DNA of 57,050 bases from assembly GCF_900343085.1 (NCBI RefSeq), contig NZ_OPYI01000013.1:1-57050 (forward strand), written 5' to 3'. The DNA is from Aedoeadaptatus coli (GTDB taxonomy: Bacteria > Bacillota > Clostridia > Tissierellales > Peptoniphilaceae). Position 1 is the first letter of the stretch, and each line of letters opens with the position of its first letter. A model generated the notes under the pieces. That model had not been told where the DNA came from. It did not search any database and worked only from the letters and a program-made list of their open reading frames with translations. The translations under genes were made by a program, and so were the position numbers. This document shows positions 23,637-32,907 of the stretch, in pieces.

Positions 23637-24974
23637 TTAATTTAATTGATTTTTTAAATTCAGCATCATTTGGGTGGCTTCTTCTCTGCTCGCCATGCCC
23701 TTGGGATCGAAGATATTTCCGTTCTTGCCGTGTAAAATACCCCGCGCCGTCAAGTTCGCCACGGCGGGCCGGAAGACGGGGCCGATGGCCGCCGCATCTT
23801 GAAAGGGCAGATCCTTTACATTGTCGTCGTATTTCATGGCGACGAAAAGGATTTTCGCCATTTCTTCCCGGCTGATTAAGCGTTCGGGGCGGAAGCTGCC
23901 GTCTTCGTAGCCGTCGATGAGCCCGGCACTTCTCGCCGCCGCCACGGCTTTGGCGTAGTAGGCATCGGCGGGTACGTCGGAAAAGCCTCCGCCCGCTTCC
24001 GTCATGGGCAGGCGAAGGGTGAGGCCCATCAAGAGGGTAAACTCGCCCCGATTCATGGCCTCACGCCCCTGAAAGCTCTTCAGGCCCCGGTAGGCGGCGG
24101 TGTTGATCCCCGCGTGGTTCGCCCGACTCGGCACGTCTTTCGCCCAAGGGGATGTGGCGTAGCGGCTCATCGCGTAATTTAAAAGGGCCATGGTGTCGTG
24201 GTAGCGCTGATCCTGTCCCACGGATCCCATGACCACGGAAATCAACCGGCGGCCTTTTTTCGTGTAGGTTGCCGTGAGGCATTGGCCGGAATAGGAGGCC
24301 GTCCCCGTTTTAAATCCGTTGATTCCCTTGAAGTGGCGGAATTTTCGATAGAACTGATTGGTGGAGCGGTAGATTTCGCTTTTGTACTTGGTCTGATGTT
24401 TCGAGGTGGTGTTTAATATCTCCGGATAGTCGCTGATAATGGCGCGGGTCAAAAGGGCCTGTGCCCTGGGGGTGACGCGGTTGGGCTTCAGGCCGTTGGC
24501 CTCGGTGTAGTAGGCGTCGATGCCGAGCAATCTCGCCTTTTCGTTCATGCGATCGGCGAAGCGGGCCTCGCTTCCGCCGCCGAAGTATTCCGCAATGGCG
24601 ATGCCCATTTGATTGTTGCTGCGAATCAAATAGGGCTCGAACAAATCGCCGAGGCGCTCCGTGTCGGCGAAGTCCGTCTTGTCCCAGGGGGACTGATTGC
24701 GGGCGTTGTCGGAAATGGGAATCACCGCATCCCATGTGGCTTCTCCGGTGCGCAAGGCATCGAGGACGATGTAGGCCGTCATGACCTTGGTCATGGAGGC
24801 GGCGGAACGGGGCGTGTCCGCATTTTTTTCGTAGAGCACCTGCCCCGTGTCGTAGTCCATGACGATGGCCCCTTGGGCGCTGATTGTCGGCGCACTTGCG
24901 GCAAAGGCCGCAACCGGCGTAAGTAGGATGGCGACGATCAACAGAAATGCCGCCGCGCGATTGAGTCGTTTCAT
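23637..24974 (-). CDS. D,D-carboxypeptidase with SLH domains
   Basis: Peptidoglycan D-alanyl-D-alanine carboxypeptidase (peptidase S11, DacA-like), 445 residues. Signal peptide to about residue 26. The active-site triad motifs are present: SMTK, SNN and KTG (FKTGTAS). Where DacA proteins usually carry a membrane-anchoring C-terminal helix, this one has two clear SLH modules, preceded by a weaker one (FSDVPADAYYAKAV, SREEMAKIL; SREEATQMM), so it should be held on the wall polymer. Start ATG at 24974 has AAAGGA; an upstream in-frame ATG at 25001 lacks a ribosome site. A truncated copy of its 3' end lies at 21338-21477. Confidence 0.93.
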   Translation of the reverse strand: MKRLNRAAAFLLIVAILLTPVAAFAASAPTISAQGAIVMDYDTGQVLYEKNADTPRSAASMTKVMTAYIVLDALRTGEATWDAVIPISDNARNQSPWDKTDFADTERLGDLFEPYLIRSNNQMGIAIAEYFGGGSEARFADRMNEKARLLGIDAYYTEANGLKPNRVTPRAQALLTRAIISDYPEILNTTSKHQTKYKSEIYRSTNQFYRKFRHFKGINGFKTGTASYSGQCLTATYTKKGRRLISVVMGSVGQDQRYHDTMALLNYAMSRYATSPWAKDVPSRANHAGINTAAYRGLKSFQGREAMNRGEFTLLMGLTLRLPMTEAGGGFSDVPADAYYAKAVAAARSAGLIDGYEDGSFRPERLISREEMAKILFVAMKYDDNVKDLPFQDAAAIGPVFRPAVANLTARGILHGKNGNIFDPKGMASREEATQMMLNLKNQLN

Positions 24975-25013
24975 TGTATTCCTTTCAGTTTTATCGACCA
25001 TTTATAAACGTGC

Positions 25014-25046
25014 CGTGAAAACGCCCCGCGCATTTTCGCAGGGCGC
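25014..25046 (-). terminator. Terminator of capA-like/SLH-glutaredoxin operon
   Basis: On the minus strand, stem GCGCCCTGCG / TGCGCGGGGCG with an AAAA loop and bulges, followed by TTTT, directly after the stop codon of the 25051 gene. Confidence 0.7.
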
Positions 25047-25050
25047 TTAA

Positions 25051-25995
25051 TTACTTCATATCCGTGTCGAAAAGTGCCGTGATTTCATCGGGTTTGTAGC
25101 CTACGACGACCTGATCGCCTGCGATGATCACCGGCACAAATTTATAGCCCTTTTCCTTAAAATCGCGGTGGGCTTCCGGATCCTTCGTAATATCTTTTTC
25201 AATAAAGGAACGGTGGAGTTTGTCCCTGAACATGGCTTTCGCCATGACGCAATACTTGCAGCCCTCTTTCGTATACATAACCACGTCTTCCGCCTTTTGT
25301 GTCGGCGGCGCGTAGTCTCCGGCTTTTTTGGAAATTTTCGCCATTTCCGAGCGACGAACGGGGCGATCGCCTCGGAAGAAGCCGTCGCTGCCTTCGGCGG
25401 CCAGGATGCCTTCTTTCACTAACGCGGCCACGTAATCGGCTGCGGGAATTTGCACGTCCATGTCATTGGACACGGTGCCCATCTCATCCAGGTCCTTCAT
25501 TTTAAGATTGGAGTGATCTTTCGTCGCAGAAAGATTTAAGGCTCTGGCATAATAGGCGGCCACTTCTCTTCTCGGCGGAAAGACCATGTCTTTTGCGTTC
25601 AGCTGACCGGCTGCTTTGGCCTCTTGCAATTGTTTTTGAGTCATGACGCCCCGATCCAAGGCGTAGGCGGCGCTTTCTACGGCCCATTCCGGCACGCCGT
25701 TTGCCCGCGCCATGTCGCCATAAGTGAGCATGGCCTGTTTCATGGCCGCATCCGTCGGATTTTTCATCCCTTTGATCAAAACGAAGATCTCGGGCAGGCT
25801 CACGGGGCGATCCGGCTTAAATGTGCCGTCGGGATAGCCCTTCAATACTTTTTTATCCGCCATTTCGGAAATATAGCTAAAAGCCCAGTGGTCTTCTCCT
25901 ACATCCTTGAAGCGGGCGGCGTAAACGCTTGTTGCGGGAATGCATAAGCTCAGTGCGGCCAAAAATAAGGCCAATGTCGTGGTTTTCTTTTTCAT
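25051..25995 (-). CDS. SLH protein with glutaredoxin domain
   Basis: 314 residues with an unusual layout. Signal peptide to about residue 27 (ALFLAALSLCIPATSVYA). Three SLH-like modules at about 28-80, 95-155 and 170-222 (GYPDGTFKPDRPVS, FPPRREVAAYY, FFRGDRPVRRSEMAK). A glutaredoxin-like domain fills about 236-314 with redox motif GCKYC (Cys246, Cys249) and the cis-proline segment FVPVIIAGDQVVVGY. It should therefore sit in the cell wall as a thiol-disulfide exchanger. Start ATG at 25995 follows AAGGAGG and overlaps the stop of the CapA-like gene (ATGA). The redox partner and any reductant supply outside the membrane are unknown. Confidence 0.88.
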   Translation of the reverse strand: MKKKTTTLALFLAALSLCIPATSVYAARFKDVGEDHWAFSYISEMADKKVLKGYPDGTFKPDRPVSLPEIFVLIKGMKNPTDAAMKQAMLTYGDMARANGVPEWAVESAAYALDRGVMTQKQLQEAKAAGQLNAKDMVFPPRREVAAYYARALNLSATKDHSNLKMKDLDEMGTVSNDMDVQIPAADYVAALVKEGILAAEGSDGFFRGDRPVRRSEMAKISKKAGDYAPPTQKAEDVVMYTKEGCKYCVMAKAMFRDKLHRSFIEKDITKDPEAHRDFKEKGYKFVPVIIAGDQVVVGYKPDEITALFDTDMK

Positions 25996-27137
25996 TGTTC
26001 TTCCTCCTTGGAAATGGATAATACTAAATCGGGATTGATTCGCTCCTTGTGGGTCTTCACGGTCTCTTCCAGCCGCCCTCTCACTTTTTCGCGCCTCGGG
26101 CAGGGAATCTCTCCGCTCAATACCGCCTCCGCCGGCAGCACGTGGAAGTATAGCCGGTCGCCCCAATGTTTGTCCACGTAGAGGGCGTCGGGCTGAAAGG
26201 CCACGACCTTCGTTCCCGTCTCGTCTTTTCTGAGGCGCGCCCGCACCATTTGCCCCGTCTCCACACGGCTCATATTCATGTACTCGCGCCGCTGATTGGA
26301 AACGAAATTGCCCATGGAATAGGCGACGAAGGTGTGCCTGTCGCCCTTCGCAATGTTGTCGATGGCGAGGGGCACGTGGGGATGGCTTCCGAAAATAATG
26401 TCCACGCCCTTTTCCGCCAGGTAGGCCGCTTGCTTTTTCTGCGTCGCCGTGGGTTCCTTAATGTACTCCTCGCCCCAATGCATGAAGCAGACCACGGCAT
26501 CGACGCCCGCCGCCTTTAATGCTGCCATATCTTCGTCCACCTTTTCTTCGGAATAAATGGCCACGGCGTGGGGCTTGTCGCTGTTTGCCATGGCCCCGTC
26601 GTTTCCGTTGAGGCCGTAGGTGTAGGAGAGAAAGCCGATCTTTATGTTGTTCACGGTTTTAATGAGGGGCTTCGCTTCCTCTTCGCCTGTCCCCACCACA
26701 TCCATGCCCGTTTGGACGAGGGCGCGGTAGGTTTTCTCCACGCCGGGTCCGAAGGTGTCGTAGGCGTGATTGTTTGCCGTGGACACCACGTCGAAGCCCA
26801 CGGCCTTTAAGTCCCGAGCGATTTCCATGGGCGTCGCGAACATGGGAAAGGTGGTGTAGCCCTTCGCCCCGTCGGTTAAGGTGGTTTCCAAATTGATCAT
26901 GGCCACGTCGGCATCGTCGATAAAGGGCTTCACATAGCGGAAGTCCTCGGTAAAATCAAAGCCATCGCCCCGCCTCGCTGCGTTGATCTGGGGCCGGTGC
27001 ATCATGTAATCGCCGAAAGCGACGAGGCTGACCTCCGTGGGCGGCACCTTTTTTTCTTTCTGCTGCGGCGCCTCGGCGGCTTCACAGCCCGTTAAAATAA
27101 GAAGCGCCACCAATAAAAAGAGTCGAATTGTTTTCAT
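25992..27137 (-). CDS. CapA-family metallophosphatase-like lipoprotein
   Basis: 381 residues of the PGA_cap/CapA family, with a calcineurin-like metallophosphatase fold. Lipobox LTGC after a short signal peptide. The metal-site motifs FGDYMMHR, INLETTLT, STANNHAYD, HWGEEY and GSHPHV are present in family order. CapA is part of poly-gamma-glutamate synthesis in Bacillus, but no capBC partners are here, so a polymer role is not established. Three ATG codons in a row (27143, 27140, 27137); the last has the best distance to AAAGGA. First gene of an operon with the SLH-glutaredoxin gene. Confidence 0.88.
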   Translation of the reverse strand: MKTIRLFLLVALLILTGCEAAEAPQQKEKKVPPTEVSLVAFGDYMMHRPQINAARRGDGFDFTEDFRYVKPFIDDADVAMINLETTLTDGAKGYTTFPMFATPMEIARDLKAVGFDVVSTANNHAYDTFGPGVEKTYRALVQTGMDVVGTGEEEAKPLIKTVNNIKIGFLSYTYGLNGNDGAMANSDKPHAVAIYSEEKVDEDMAALKAAGVDAVVCFMHWGEEYIKEPTATQKKQAAYLAEKGVDIIFGSHPHVPLAIDNIAKGDRHTFVAYSMGNFVSNQRREYMNMSRVETGQMVRARLRKDETGTKVVAFQPDALYVDKHWGDRLYFHVLPAEAVLSGEIPCPRREKVRGRLEETVKTHKERINPDLVLSISKEEEQ

Positions 27138-27175
27138 CATCATTCCTTTTCTTCCGTTCATTCATTAACGTATTT

Positions 27176-27184
27176 ATTGTATCA
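27176..27184 (-). promoter_or_regulatory. Promoter of capA-like operon
   Basis: Minus strand TGATACAAT: TACAAT at 27176-27181 with TGn extension. GTGCAA 18 bases upstream is a weak -35. Confidence 0.5.
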
Positions 27185-27206
27185 GTCTTTTCATATTTTT
27201 TGCACT

Positions 27207-27229
27207 AAAAAAGCGGGGTCTCCCCCGCT
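27207..27229 (-). terminator. Terminator of rnpB
   Basis: On the minus strand, perfect 7-bp stem AGCGGGG / CCCCGCT followed by six T, a few bases after the RNA 3' end. Confidence 0.9.
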
Positions 27230-27236
27230 TTCGTCG

Positions 27237-27557
27237 ACTACGTCTATAAGCCGTGTTTTGTATCGGTTAACTATCTGTCTGGTCTTTCCGTCGCCGGAAA
27301 GCTCTAGCGACCTACCTACCGGAGACGACGAGCAGCCGCCTTTTTCCCTCTTTGGTCTTGCTCCGAATGGGGTTTACATAGCCGCACAGTCGCCTGTGCG
27401 CTGGTGAGCTCTTACCTCGCCTTTCCACCCTTACCTTTGCAGGCGGTATCTCTCTGTTGCACTAGCCTTGGGGTCGCCCCCACCGGACGTTATCCGGCAT
27501 TCTCGCTCTGTGGAGCACGGACTTTCCTCGCTACGCGCAGTTAACTGACGTACTCGA
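27237..27557 (-). ncRNA. rnpB: RNase P RNA
   Basis: Catalytic RNA that cleaves the 5' leader from pre-tRNAs. The minus strand shows the universal blocks: GAGGAAAGTCCG near the 5' end (27519-27529), the central CAACAGAGAGATACCGCC region, GTAAGGGTGGAAAGGCG, and the 3' block ACAAAACACGGCTTAT. The overall form resembles type A. Ends are set by the promoter at 27564-27592 and the terminator at 27212-27229 and may be off by about ten bases. Confidence 0.95.
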
Positions 27558-27563
27558 CGAATT

Positions 27564-27592
27564 ATTTTACCATATTTTATCTTAGATTTCAA
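27564..27592 (-). promoter_or_regulatory. Promoter of rnpB
   Basis: Minus strand TTGAAA (27587-27592), 17-base spacer ending in TGG, TAAAAT (27564-27569). The -35 lies within the last codons of the nif3-like gene, so the RNA gene is packed directly against it. Confidence 0.8.
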
Positions 27593-28337
27593 AAACGAAG
27601 GGCGAATTCATCACCACGTGGGCACGGGCGCCGGAAATTTCTTCCACCCACTCCGCCATGGCCATTAAGATGGCCTTTTCGCTGTGGAAGTGGCCGATGT
27701 CCAAGACCATGAGGCCGATTTCCGCGGCGTGTTGGCCGTCGTGGTGCTTCACGTCTCCTGTGATGAGCACGTCGGCGCCTTTTAGGGCCGCTTCGTCGAT
27801 GTAATCGGCGCCGCTTCCGCCGACGAAGGCGATTGTGTCCGCCGCTTCTTTCTTCACGCCGTAGCCCCGCACATTGTCGATGGCTTCGGCTTCAAAGACG
27901 GCCTTGAGATCGGCGAGGCTCATGTGGTTTTCGCCGATGATTCCCAACTCGTCTTCTTCCGACAAGACGCGGACATTTTTAAGCCCGAGCTTGTCGATCC
28001 ACTGATCGTTCACGCCGCCCTTGGCCTTGTCCATATTGGTATGGGCGGAGTAGACGGAAATGCCGCGGCGGATTAAATCCACCACCATGGCGCCCTTGGT
28101 CGTCTCTTCCGCCACATTGGAGAGGCCGCCGAAGAGGAAGGGATGGTGGGTCAAAATCAATTCCGCGCCGACTTCCGCGGCGAGATCCACTACCTCCGGC
28201 ACCACGTCCATGGCAACCACCACATTCGTCACCTCGCGATCGGTGAGTTTGATCTGCCAACCGCTGGCGTCCCAGGGCTCCTGAAGCTCTTCCGGCGCCC
28301 ATGCGCACAAATTATTGATGATTTCTACACAGTTCAA
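27582..28337 (-). CDS. Nif3-like dinuclear metal protein
   Basis: 251-residue member of the Nif3/YqfO (GTP cyclohydrolase I type 2-like) family. The metal ligands are visible in LTHHPFLF, SAHTNMDKA and DIGHFHSEK. It is the short form, without the PII-like insert that makes Bacillus YqfO longer. TTG start, six bases after GGAGG; the first 26 bases overlap trmK. Last gene of the long phoH-rpoD cluster and next to trmK, as in Bacillus. Biochemical role uncertain. Confidence 0.92.
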   Translation of the reverse strand: MNCVEIINNLCAWAPEELQEPWDASGWQIKLTDREVTNVVVAMDVVPEVVDLAAEVGAELILTHHPFLFGGLSNVAEETTKGAMVVDLIRRGISVYSAHTNMDKAKGGVNDQWIDKLGLKNVRVLSEEDELGIIGENHMSLADLKAVFEAEAIDNVRGYGVKKEAADTIAFVGGSGADYIDEAALKGADVLITGDVKHHDGQHAAEIGLMVLDIGHFHSEKAILMAMAEWVEEISGARAHVVMNSPFVFEI

Positions 28338-28980
28338 TGTATGCCTCCCATCTTTCCACGTCCCTTTTCGCCTTGTCGATTAAATCCTTTTTACCGCTGG
28401 CCACCACGGCGCGGGCCACGCCTACGAGGCGTGCCTTTTCTTTTTCAGCCATGGCGAGAAAGTCGCCGCAGTGAATAAAATTTTCCCAGGAAAAGGAATC
28501 GCTTCCGCCGGCTGCGATTTTCACGAGTGGATAAAATTTCCCCCGCTCTTCCACGAGATCCGCCTCCATTAAGCGAAAGCCCGATCTGCTTAAGTAATCG
28601 AAGAGGTCTTCCGCGCCCTGCATGGGCTGGACGATGCACCAATCCAGGGAATCCGCCACGTCTTTTCCGCGAGCTAAAATGTCGGCGATTAATTGGCCGC
28701 CCATGCCCATAATGATGGCGCCTTGAATTTCTCCCGCACGAATCGGTGCGAAGCCGTCGCCCAAGCGGGTTTCGAAACGGCCGCAAAAGGCTCCTGTTAG
28801 GAGCGTAGCCGCTTTGTTTAAGCTCGGGGCGGAAATATCCGTGGCGATGACTTTCTCGGCTCTGTTTGTCTCTAAAAGGGCGTGGGAGATATAGCCGTGA
28901 TCGCAGCCTATATCTCCCACACAGTGAACCGCCGGGGTCATTTGAAAGACGGCCGTCAGCCGCTTCGACGATTCAATCAT
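28312..28980 (-). CDS. trmK: tRNA (adenine22-N1)-methyltransferase
   Basis: 222-residue SAM-dependent methyltransferase that modifies A22 of some tRNAs. The SAM site [16 protein letters not shown], the acidic end of strand 2 (IATDIS) and [10 protein letters not shown] fit TrmK/YqfN. The start overlaps the rpoD stop as ATGA and the end overlaps nif3 by 26 bases, a dense arrangement kept from Bacillus. Confidence 0.93.
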   Translation of the reverse strand: MIESSKRLTAVFQMTPAVHCVGDIGCDHGYISHALLETNRAEKVIATDISAPSLNKAATLLTGAFCGRFETRLGDGFAPIRAGEIQGAIIMGMGGQLIADILARGKDVADSLDWCIVQPMQGAEDLFDYLSRSGFRLMEADLVEERGKFYPLVKIAAGGSDSFSWENFIHCGDFLAMAEKEKARLVGVARAVVASGKKDLIDKAKRDVERWEAYIELCRNHQ

Positions 28981-30089
28981 TCCAAAAAGTCTTTCAGCTT
29001 CTTGCTGCGGCTCGGATGGCGCAGCTTTCTCAATGCCTTGGCTTCGATTTGACGAATTCGCTCCCGGGTCACGTCGAATTCCTTGCCCACTTCTTCCAAT
29101 GTGCGGGCGCGACCGTCTTCCAAGCCGAAGCGCAGGGTGAGCACTTGCTTTTCTCTTTCCGTCAAGGTGGTGAGGACGTCGCCTAATTGTTCCTTCAGGA
29201 GAATAAAGGTGGCCGCCTCTTGGGGAGAGAGAATGTCGTCGTCGGGAATAAAGTCGCCTAAGTGGGAATCCTCTTCTTCGCCGATGGGCGTCTCCAGACT
29301 CACGGGTTCTTGGGCGATCTTTTGAATTTCACGCACCTTGTCCACGGTAATGCCCATTTCCTCGGCGATTTCTTCCGGTTGCGGATCTCGGCCTAAATCT
29401 TGCACCAATTGCCGCTGTACCCGCACCAATTTATTGATGGTTTCCACCATGTGCACGGGAATACGAATGGTCCGCGCCTGATCGGCAATGGCACGGGTAA
29501 TGGCTTGGCGAATCCACCAGGTGGCGTAGGTGGAGAATTTAAAGCCCTTTTTGTAATCGAATTTGTCTACGGCTTTCATAAGGCCCAAATTGCCTTCTTG
29601 AATTAAATCCAAAAAGCTCATGCCCCGGCCCACGTAGCGCTTGGCGATACTTACCACGAGACGCAAGTTCGCTTCGGCCAGTTCCTGCTTGGCCAGCTCG
29701 TCCCCTTCTTCCATGCGCTTGGCAATGGCCACTTCTTCGTCGGGCTCCAAGAGGGGAATCTTTCCGATCTCTTTTAAATACATGCGCACGGGATCGTCCA
29801 CGCTGCCGCCTTTGACTTCCGTGGGCTCTTTCTTCTTTTTCGTCGCCTTATGCTTTTTTTCCTCGTCTTCTTTTAAAATTTCCACGTCGAGATCTTCAAA
29901 CTCCGCATAGATGTCGTCCATTTCATCGCTGGATAAATCCACGTCATCCAGCGCGTCGATGACTTCTTTTGCCGTTAAGCTGCCGTGCTTGACGCCTTTT
30001 TTAAATAACTTTTCAATGGCCGGATCTTTTTCCAAAATGTGTTCGTCAAATTGGTGGAGTTGATCCTTGTGATCCATACTGTTCGTCAT
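28977..30089 (-). CDS. rpoD: Primary sigma factor RpoD (SigA)
   Basis: Housekeeping sigma factor of 370 residues that directs RNA polymerase to -35/-10 promoters. A short acidic region 1.1, then region 1.2 ([17 protein letters not shown]), region 2 ([37 protein letters not shown] for -10 contact), region 3, and region 4 helix-turn-helix ([20 protein letters not shown]). Overlaps dnaG and trmK by ATGA-type junctions, giving the classic dnaG-rpoD pair. It is the likely reader of the extended -10 promoters seen in this window. Confidence 0.98.
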   Translation of the reverse strand: MTNSMDHKDQLHQFDEHILEKDPAIEKLFKKGVKHGSLTAKEVIDALDDVDLSSDEMDDIYAEFEDLDVEILKEDEEKKHKATKKKKEPTEVKGGSVDDPVRMYLKEIGKIPLLEPDEEVAIAKRMEEGDELAKQELAEANLRLVVSIAKRYVGRGMSFLDLIQEGNLGLMKAVDKFDYKKGFKFSTYATWWIRQAITRAIADQARTIRIPVHMVETINKLVRVQRQLVQDLGRDPQPEEIAEEMGITVDKVREIQKIAQEPVSLETPIGEEEDSHLGDFIPDDDILSPQEAATFILLKEQLGDVLTTLTEREKQVLTLRFGLEDGRARTLEEVGKEFDVTRERIRQIEAKALRKLRHPSRSKKLKDFLE

Positions 30090-31858
30090 CTATGATTCGT
30101 CCCCTTTTCTACTTCCTGTAAACGTCGGTTTATTTCGTTGAGTTCATATAATTTCTCGGGCAGACTTTGATTCTCGTCCGCCTCATGGGCCTGTTCCATA
30201 TGTTCTATATCGTGTAGTAATTTCTGACTGCGAAGCCTGAGCCCTTCGGCATAAATGCGGTCGATCAACTCGCCGACGATGGCTTCACCCTGTATTAGAT
30301 CCATACCCTTTGTGAGGCGATAAAAACGGTCTTTCATCTCCGGATAGGCATCGAAAAATTGCCCCTTGCGCTCCTTCTCGGGAAGGTCCTCTTTGTAAAG
30401 ATCCGCCATGGTGGTAAACATGGGGCCCCAGCTTTCTCCTGCGACAAATTTCCACTGATCCTTCGCCTCGATAATGGTGAAAAAATCTTTGTCTTCCAGG
30501 CCGTACTGCAAAAGACTCAGCCACAGACTTTCCATGGGATCCGCCTGAGGCGTTGTCATCGCCTTCTTGGGCCGCTTCAAATTGCCCCGGCGAATTTCCC
30601 CTTCGAAGGACTCGGGGCGCACGCCGTAGGTCTCGGCGAATTTCTTCGCGAAGACGTCGCGCTCCACCGGGCTTTTCACCTTCGACAAAATGGCCGTCAC
30701 GCCTTTTAAAAATTCCGAGAGGGAAGCGGCGTCCTCCAGGTGAAAGTTTTTTTCCAGGTTTTGCACCTGAAACTCGATGGAGGAAAGGCCGCGGTTCAGC
30801 TTGCCTTCAAATGCGATTTTGCCGTAGTCGCGAATGTACTCGTCCGGATCTTTTCCCCCTTCCAGCACGACGATGCGCGGGCGGATGTCTTCCGCCGCCA
30901 AGATATCGATGGCCCTGTTCGTGGCCTGAAGCCCGGCATTGTCGCCGTCGTAGCAGATAAAGACCTGTTTGCCGTAGCGCTTAATCACCCGGGCTTGCTC
31001 CCGGGTCAGGGAAGTGCCCAGGCTCGCCACGGCGTAGCCGATCCCCGCCGCGTGAAGGGAGATCACGTCCATATAGCCTTCCACCAAGAGAATCCTGGAG
31101 CGATCCGATACTTTCATGACGCGATTTAATCCGTAGAGCTCCCGGCTCTTTTTGTAGAGCAAGGTGTCCGAGGAGTTTAAGTATTTCGGCAAGCTGTCGT
31201 CGAGAACCCGTCCGCCGAAGCCCACGACGCGGGATTTTCTGTCGATAATGGGAAAGATCAGGCGGTTTCTGAAGCGGTCGTAGTAATGATCTTTCTCCTC
31301 ATTGTAGGAGAGAAGGTTCGCGTCGAAGAGCTCTTTTTCTTCGTAGCCCCTTTTCTTCATGTGGCTCAGCAGTTGATCGCCGCCGGCGGGAGCGAAGCCC
31401 AGGCCGAAGGCCATGATCATGTCTCTGCCGATGCCGCGGTTTTTTAAATAGTTCAGGCTGTGGGGATTGCGGCTCAAAATTTCCATGTAGTAAAGGGCCG
31501 CCTCCCGGTTCATGGCCACCATGCGGGCCCGCTTTTTTTCCGCCTCCGTGTCTCTGAAGGAAGGCTTTAAGTCGATGTTAAGGTCTTCCGCCAATTTCTC
31601 CACGGCTTCGATAAAGCCCAGGCCCTCTTTCTCCATGAGAAATTTTATGACGTCGCCGCCGGCGCCGCAACCGAAACAGTGGTAGTAGCCCTTATCCGGC
31701 TGCACAGAAAAAGAAGGGGTCTTTTCCGTATGAAAAGGACAAAGACCCATGTAATTTCTTCCTTTTTTCTCAAGTTTTGTGTATCGACCGATCCACTCGA
31801 CAATATCGCTCTCTTCTTTTACCCGCTGAATAATTTCATCGTCGATGATCGAAGCCAT
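30086..31858 (-). CDS. dnaG: DNA primase
   Basis: 590-residue primase that makes RNA primers at the replication fork. N-terminal zinc ribbon [11 protein letters not shown]...YHCFGCG (Cys40, His43, Cys61, Cys64), then the catalytic Toprim region ([25 protein letters not shown]), then a C-terminal helicase-binding domain. ATG follows AGGTGG. Ends in the rpoD start. Confidence 0.97.
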   Translation of the reverse strand: MASIIDDEIIQRVKEESDIVEWIGRYTKLEKKGRNYMGLCPFHTEKTPSFSVQPDKGYYHCFGCGAGGDVIKFLMEKEGLGFIEAVEKLAEDLNIDLKPSFRDTEAEKKRARMVAMNREAALYYMEILSRNPHSLNYLKNRGIGRDMIMAFGLGFAPAGGDQLLSHMKKRGYEEKELFDANLLSYNEEKDHYYDRFRNRLIFPIIDRKSRVVGFGGRVLDDSLPKYLNSSDTLLYKKSRELYGLNRVMKVSDRSRILLVEGYMDVISLHAAGIGYAVASLGTSLTREQARVIKRYGKQVFICYDGDNAGLQATNRAIDILAAEDIRPRIVVLEGGKDPDEYIRDYGKIAFEGKLNRGLSSIEFQVQNLEKNFHLEDAASLSEFLKGVTAILSKVKSPVERDVFAKKFAETYGVRPESFEGEIRRGNLKRPKKAMTTPQADPMESLWLSLLQYGLEDKDFFTIIEAKDQWKFVAGESWGPMFTTMADLYKEDLPEKERKGQFFDAYPEMKDRFYRLTKGMDLIQGEAIVGELIDRIYAEGLRLRSQKLLHDIEHMEQAHEADENQSLPEKLYELNEINRRLQEVEKGTNHR

Positions 31859-31873
31859 ATTGCCACCTGCTTT

Positions 31874-32899
31874 CTACAAACTGTGCCAATCCTTGGGCAC
31901 GTAAAGTTCCTTCCACACATTGATGGCGAAACGGTCGGTCATGCCGGCGATGTAGTCGGTGACCATATCCGCTCGGCTCATGCCGTGGACCTCGGAAAAA
32001 GCCACGTGAGCATCGGGAATCGCCTCTGCGTGTTCCGTAAAATAGGCGTAGAGATCCCGAATAAGCCGCTCCACCTTTCCGTCTTCGCTCTTCACCGTGG
32101 GATTGAAATACACCCGCTGAAACATAAAGTTGCGCAGATCCGACATGGCCGCGTAAATGGCGGGATCCATGGTGATTTCATCCAGCGCTTCGCTTGCCTC
32201 GATGACGCTTTTTACCATGCAGGTAATGCGCTCGGAATGGCTCGCCCCCAAAGTGTCCACGATGTCTTTCGGGATGGCATCCATGGAGAGAACGCCGGCG
32301 CGAATGGAGTCGTCGATGTCGTGATTTAAATAGGCGATGCGATCGGCAAATTTAATGATCTGCCCTTCCAAGGTGTGGGCCGGATTCACGGCCTGCTCTT
32401 TGGAGTGGTGCAAAATTCCGTCCCGCACTTCCCAGGTGAGATTCAGCCCCGGCCGATCCCCTTTCGATTCCAAGAGATCCACCACCCGCAAACTGTGGGC
32501 GGCGTGATCGAAGCCGCCCGGGTGCAATTGCTTCAACACCGCTTCGCCGGAATGGCCGAAGGGGGTGTGGCCCAAGTCGTGGCCCAAGGCGATGGCCTCC
32601 ACCAAATCTTCGTTTAGGCGAAGGCCCCGCGCCATGGTGCGGGCGATCTGCGCCACTTCCAAGGTGTGGGTGAGGCGAGTACGGTAGTGGTCTCCCTCCG
32701 GCGCGATAAAGACGTGGGTCTTGTGCTTCAGGCGGCGAAAGGCCTTGGAGTGAATGATCCTGTCTCTGTCTCGTTGAAAACAGGTGCGCATATCGCACTC
32801 GGGCTCCGGCATTCTGCGGCCCTCGGAGCGGGCGGCGTGTGCGGCCCGTTCGTCTAAAATCGCCTCTTCAACTTTCTCCCATCGCTCTCGCTGAAGCAT
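31874..32899 (-). CDS. dgt: dGTPase-like HD phosphohydrolase
   Basis: 341 residues of the deoxyguanosinetriphosphate triphosphohydrolase-like family. HD-domain metal ligands are His78 (RLTHTLEVAQIAR), His107-Asp108 (ALGHDLGHTPFGH) and a later Asp (ADRIAYLNHDIDD). Such proteins split dNTPs to nucleoside and triphosphate and so trim the dNTP pool. A dgt gene directly upstream of dnaG is common in Clostridia. ATG has TTAGGAGG. Substrate preference within the family cannot be read from the sequence. Confidence 0.93.
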   Translation of the reverse strand: MLQRERWEKVEEAILDERAAHAARSEGRRMPEPECDMRTCFQRDRDRIIHSKAFRRLKHKTHVFIAPEGDHYRTRLTHTLEVAQIARTMARGLRLNEDLVEAIALGHDLGHTPFGHSGEAVLKQLHPGGFDHAAHSLRVVDLLESKGDRPGLNLTWEVRDGILHHSKEQAVNPAHTLEGQIIKFADRIAYLNHDIDDSIRAGVLSMDAIPKDIVDTLGASHSERITCMVKSVIEASEALDEITMDPAIYAAMSDLRNFMFQRVYFNPTVKSEDGKVERLIRDLYAYFTEHAEAIPDAHVAFSEVHGMSRADMVTDYIAGMTDRFAINVWKELYVPKDWHSL

Positions 32900-32907
32900 A
32901 GGCCCTC

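Noticed and set aside
18967-27137. Prophage or integrative element as origin of the surface island
   Set aside because: No integrase, att repeats, tRNA or phage genes were seen; only gene debris indicates recombination.
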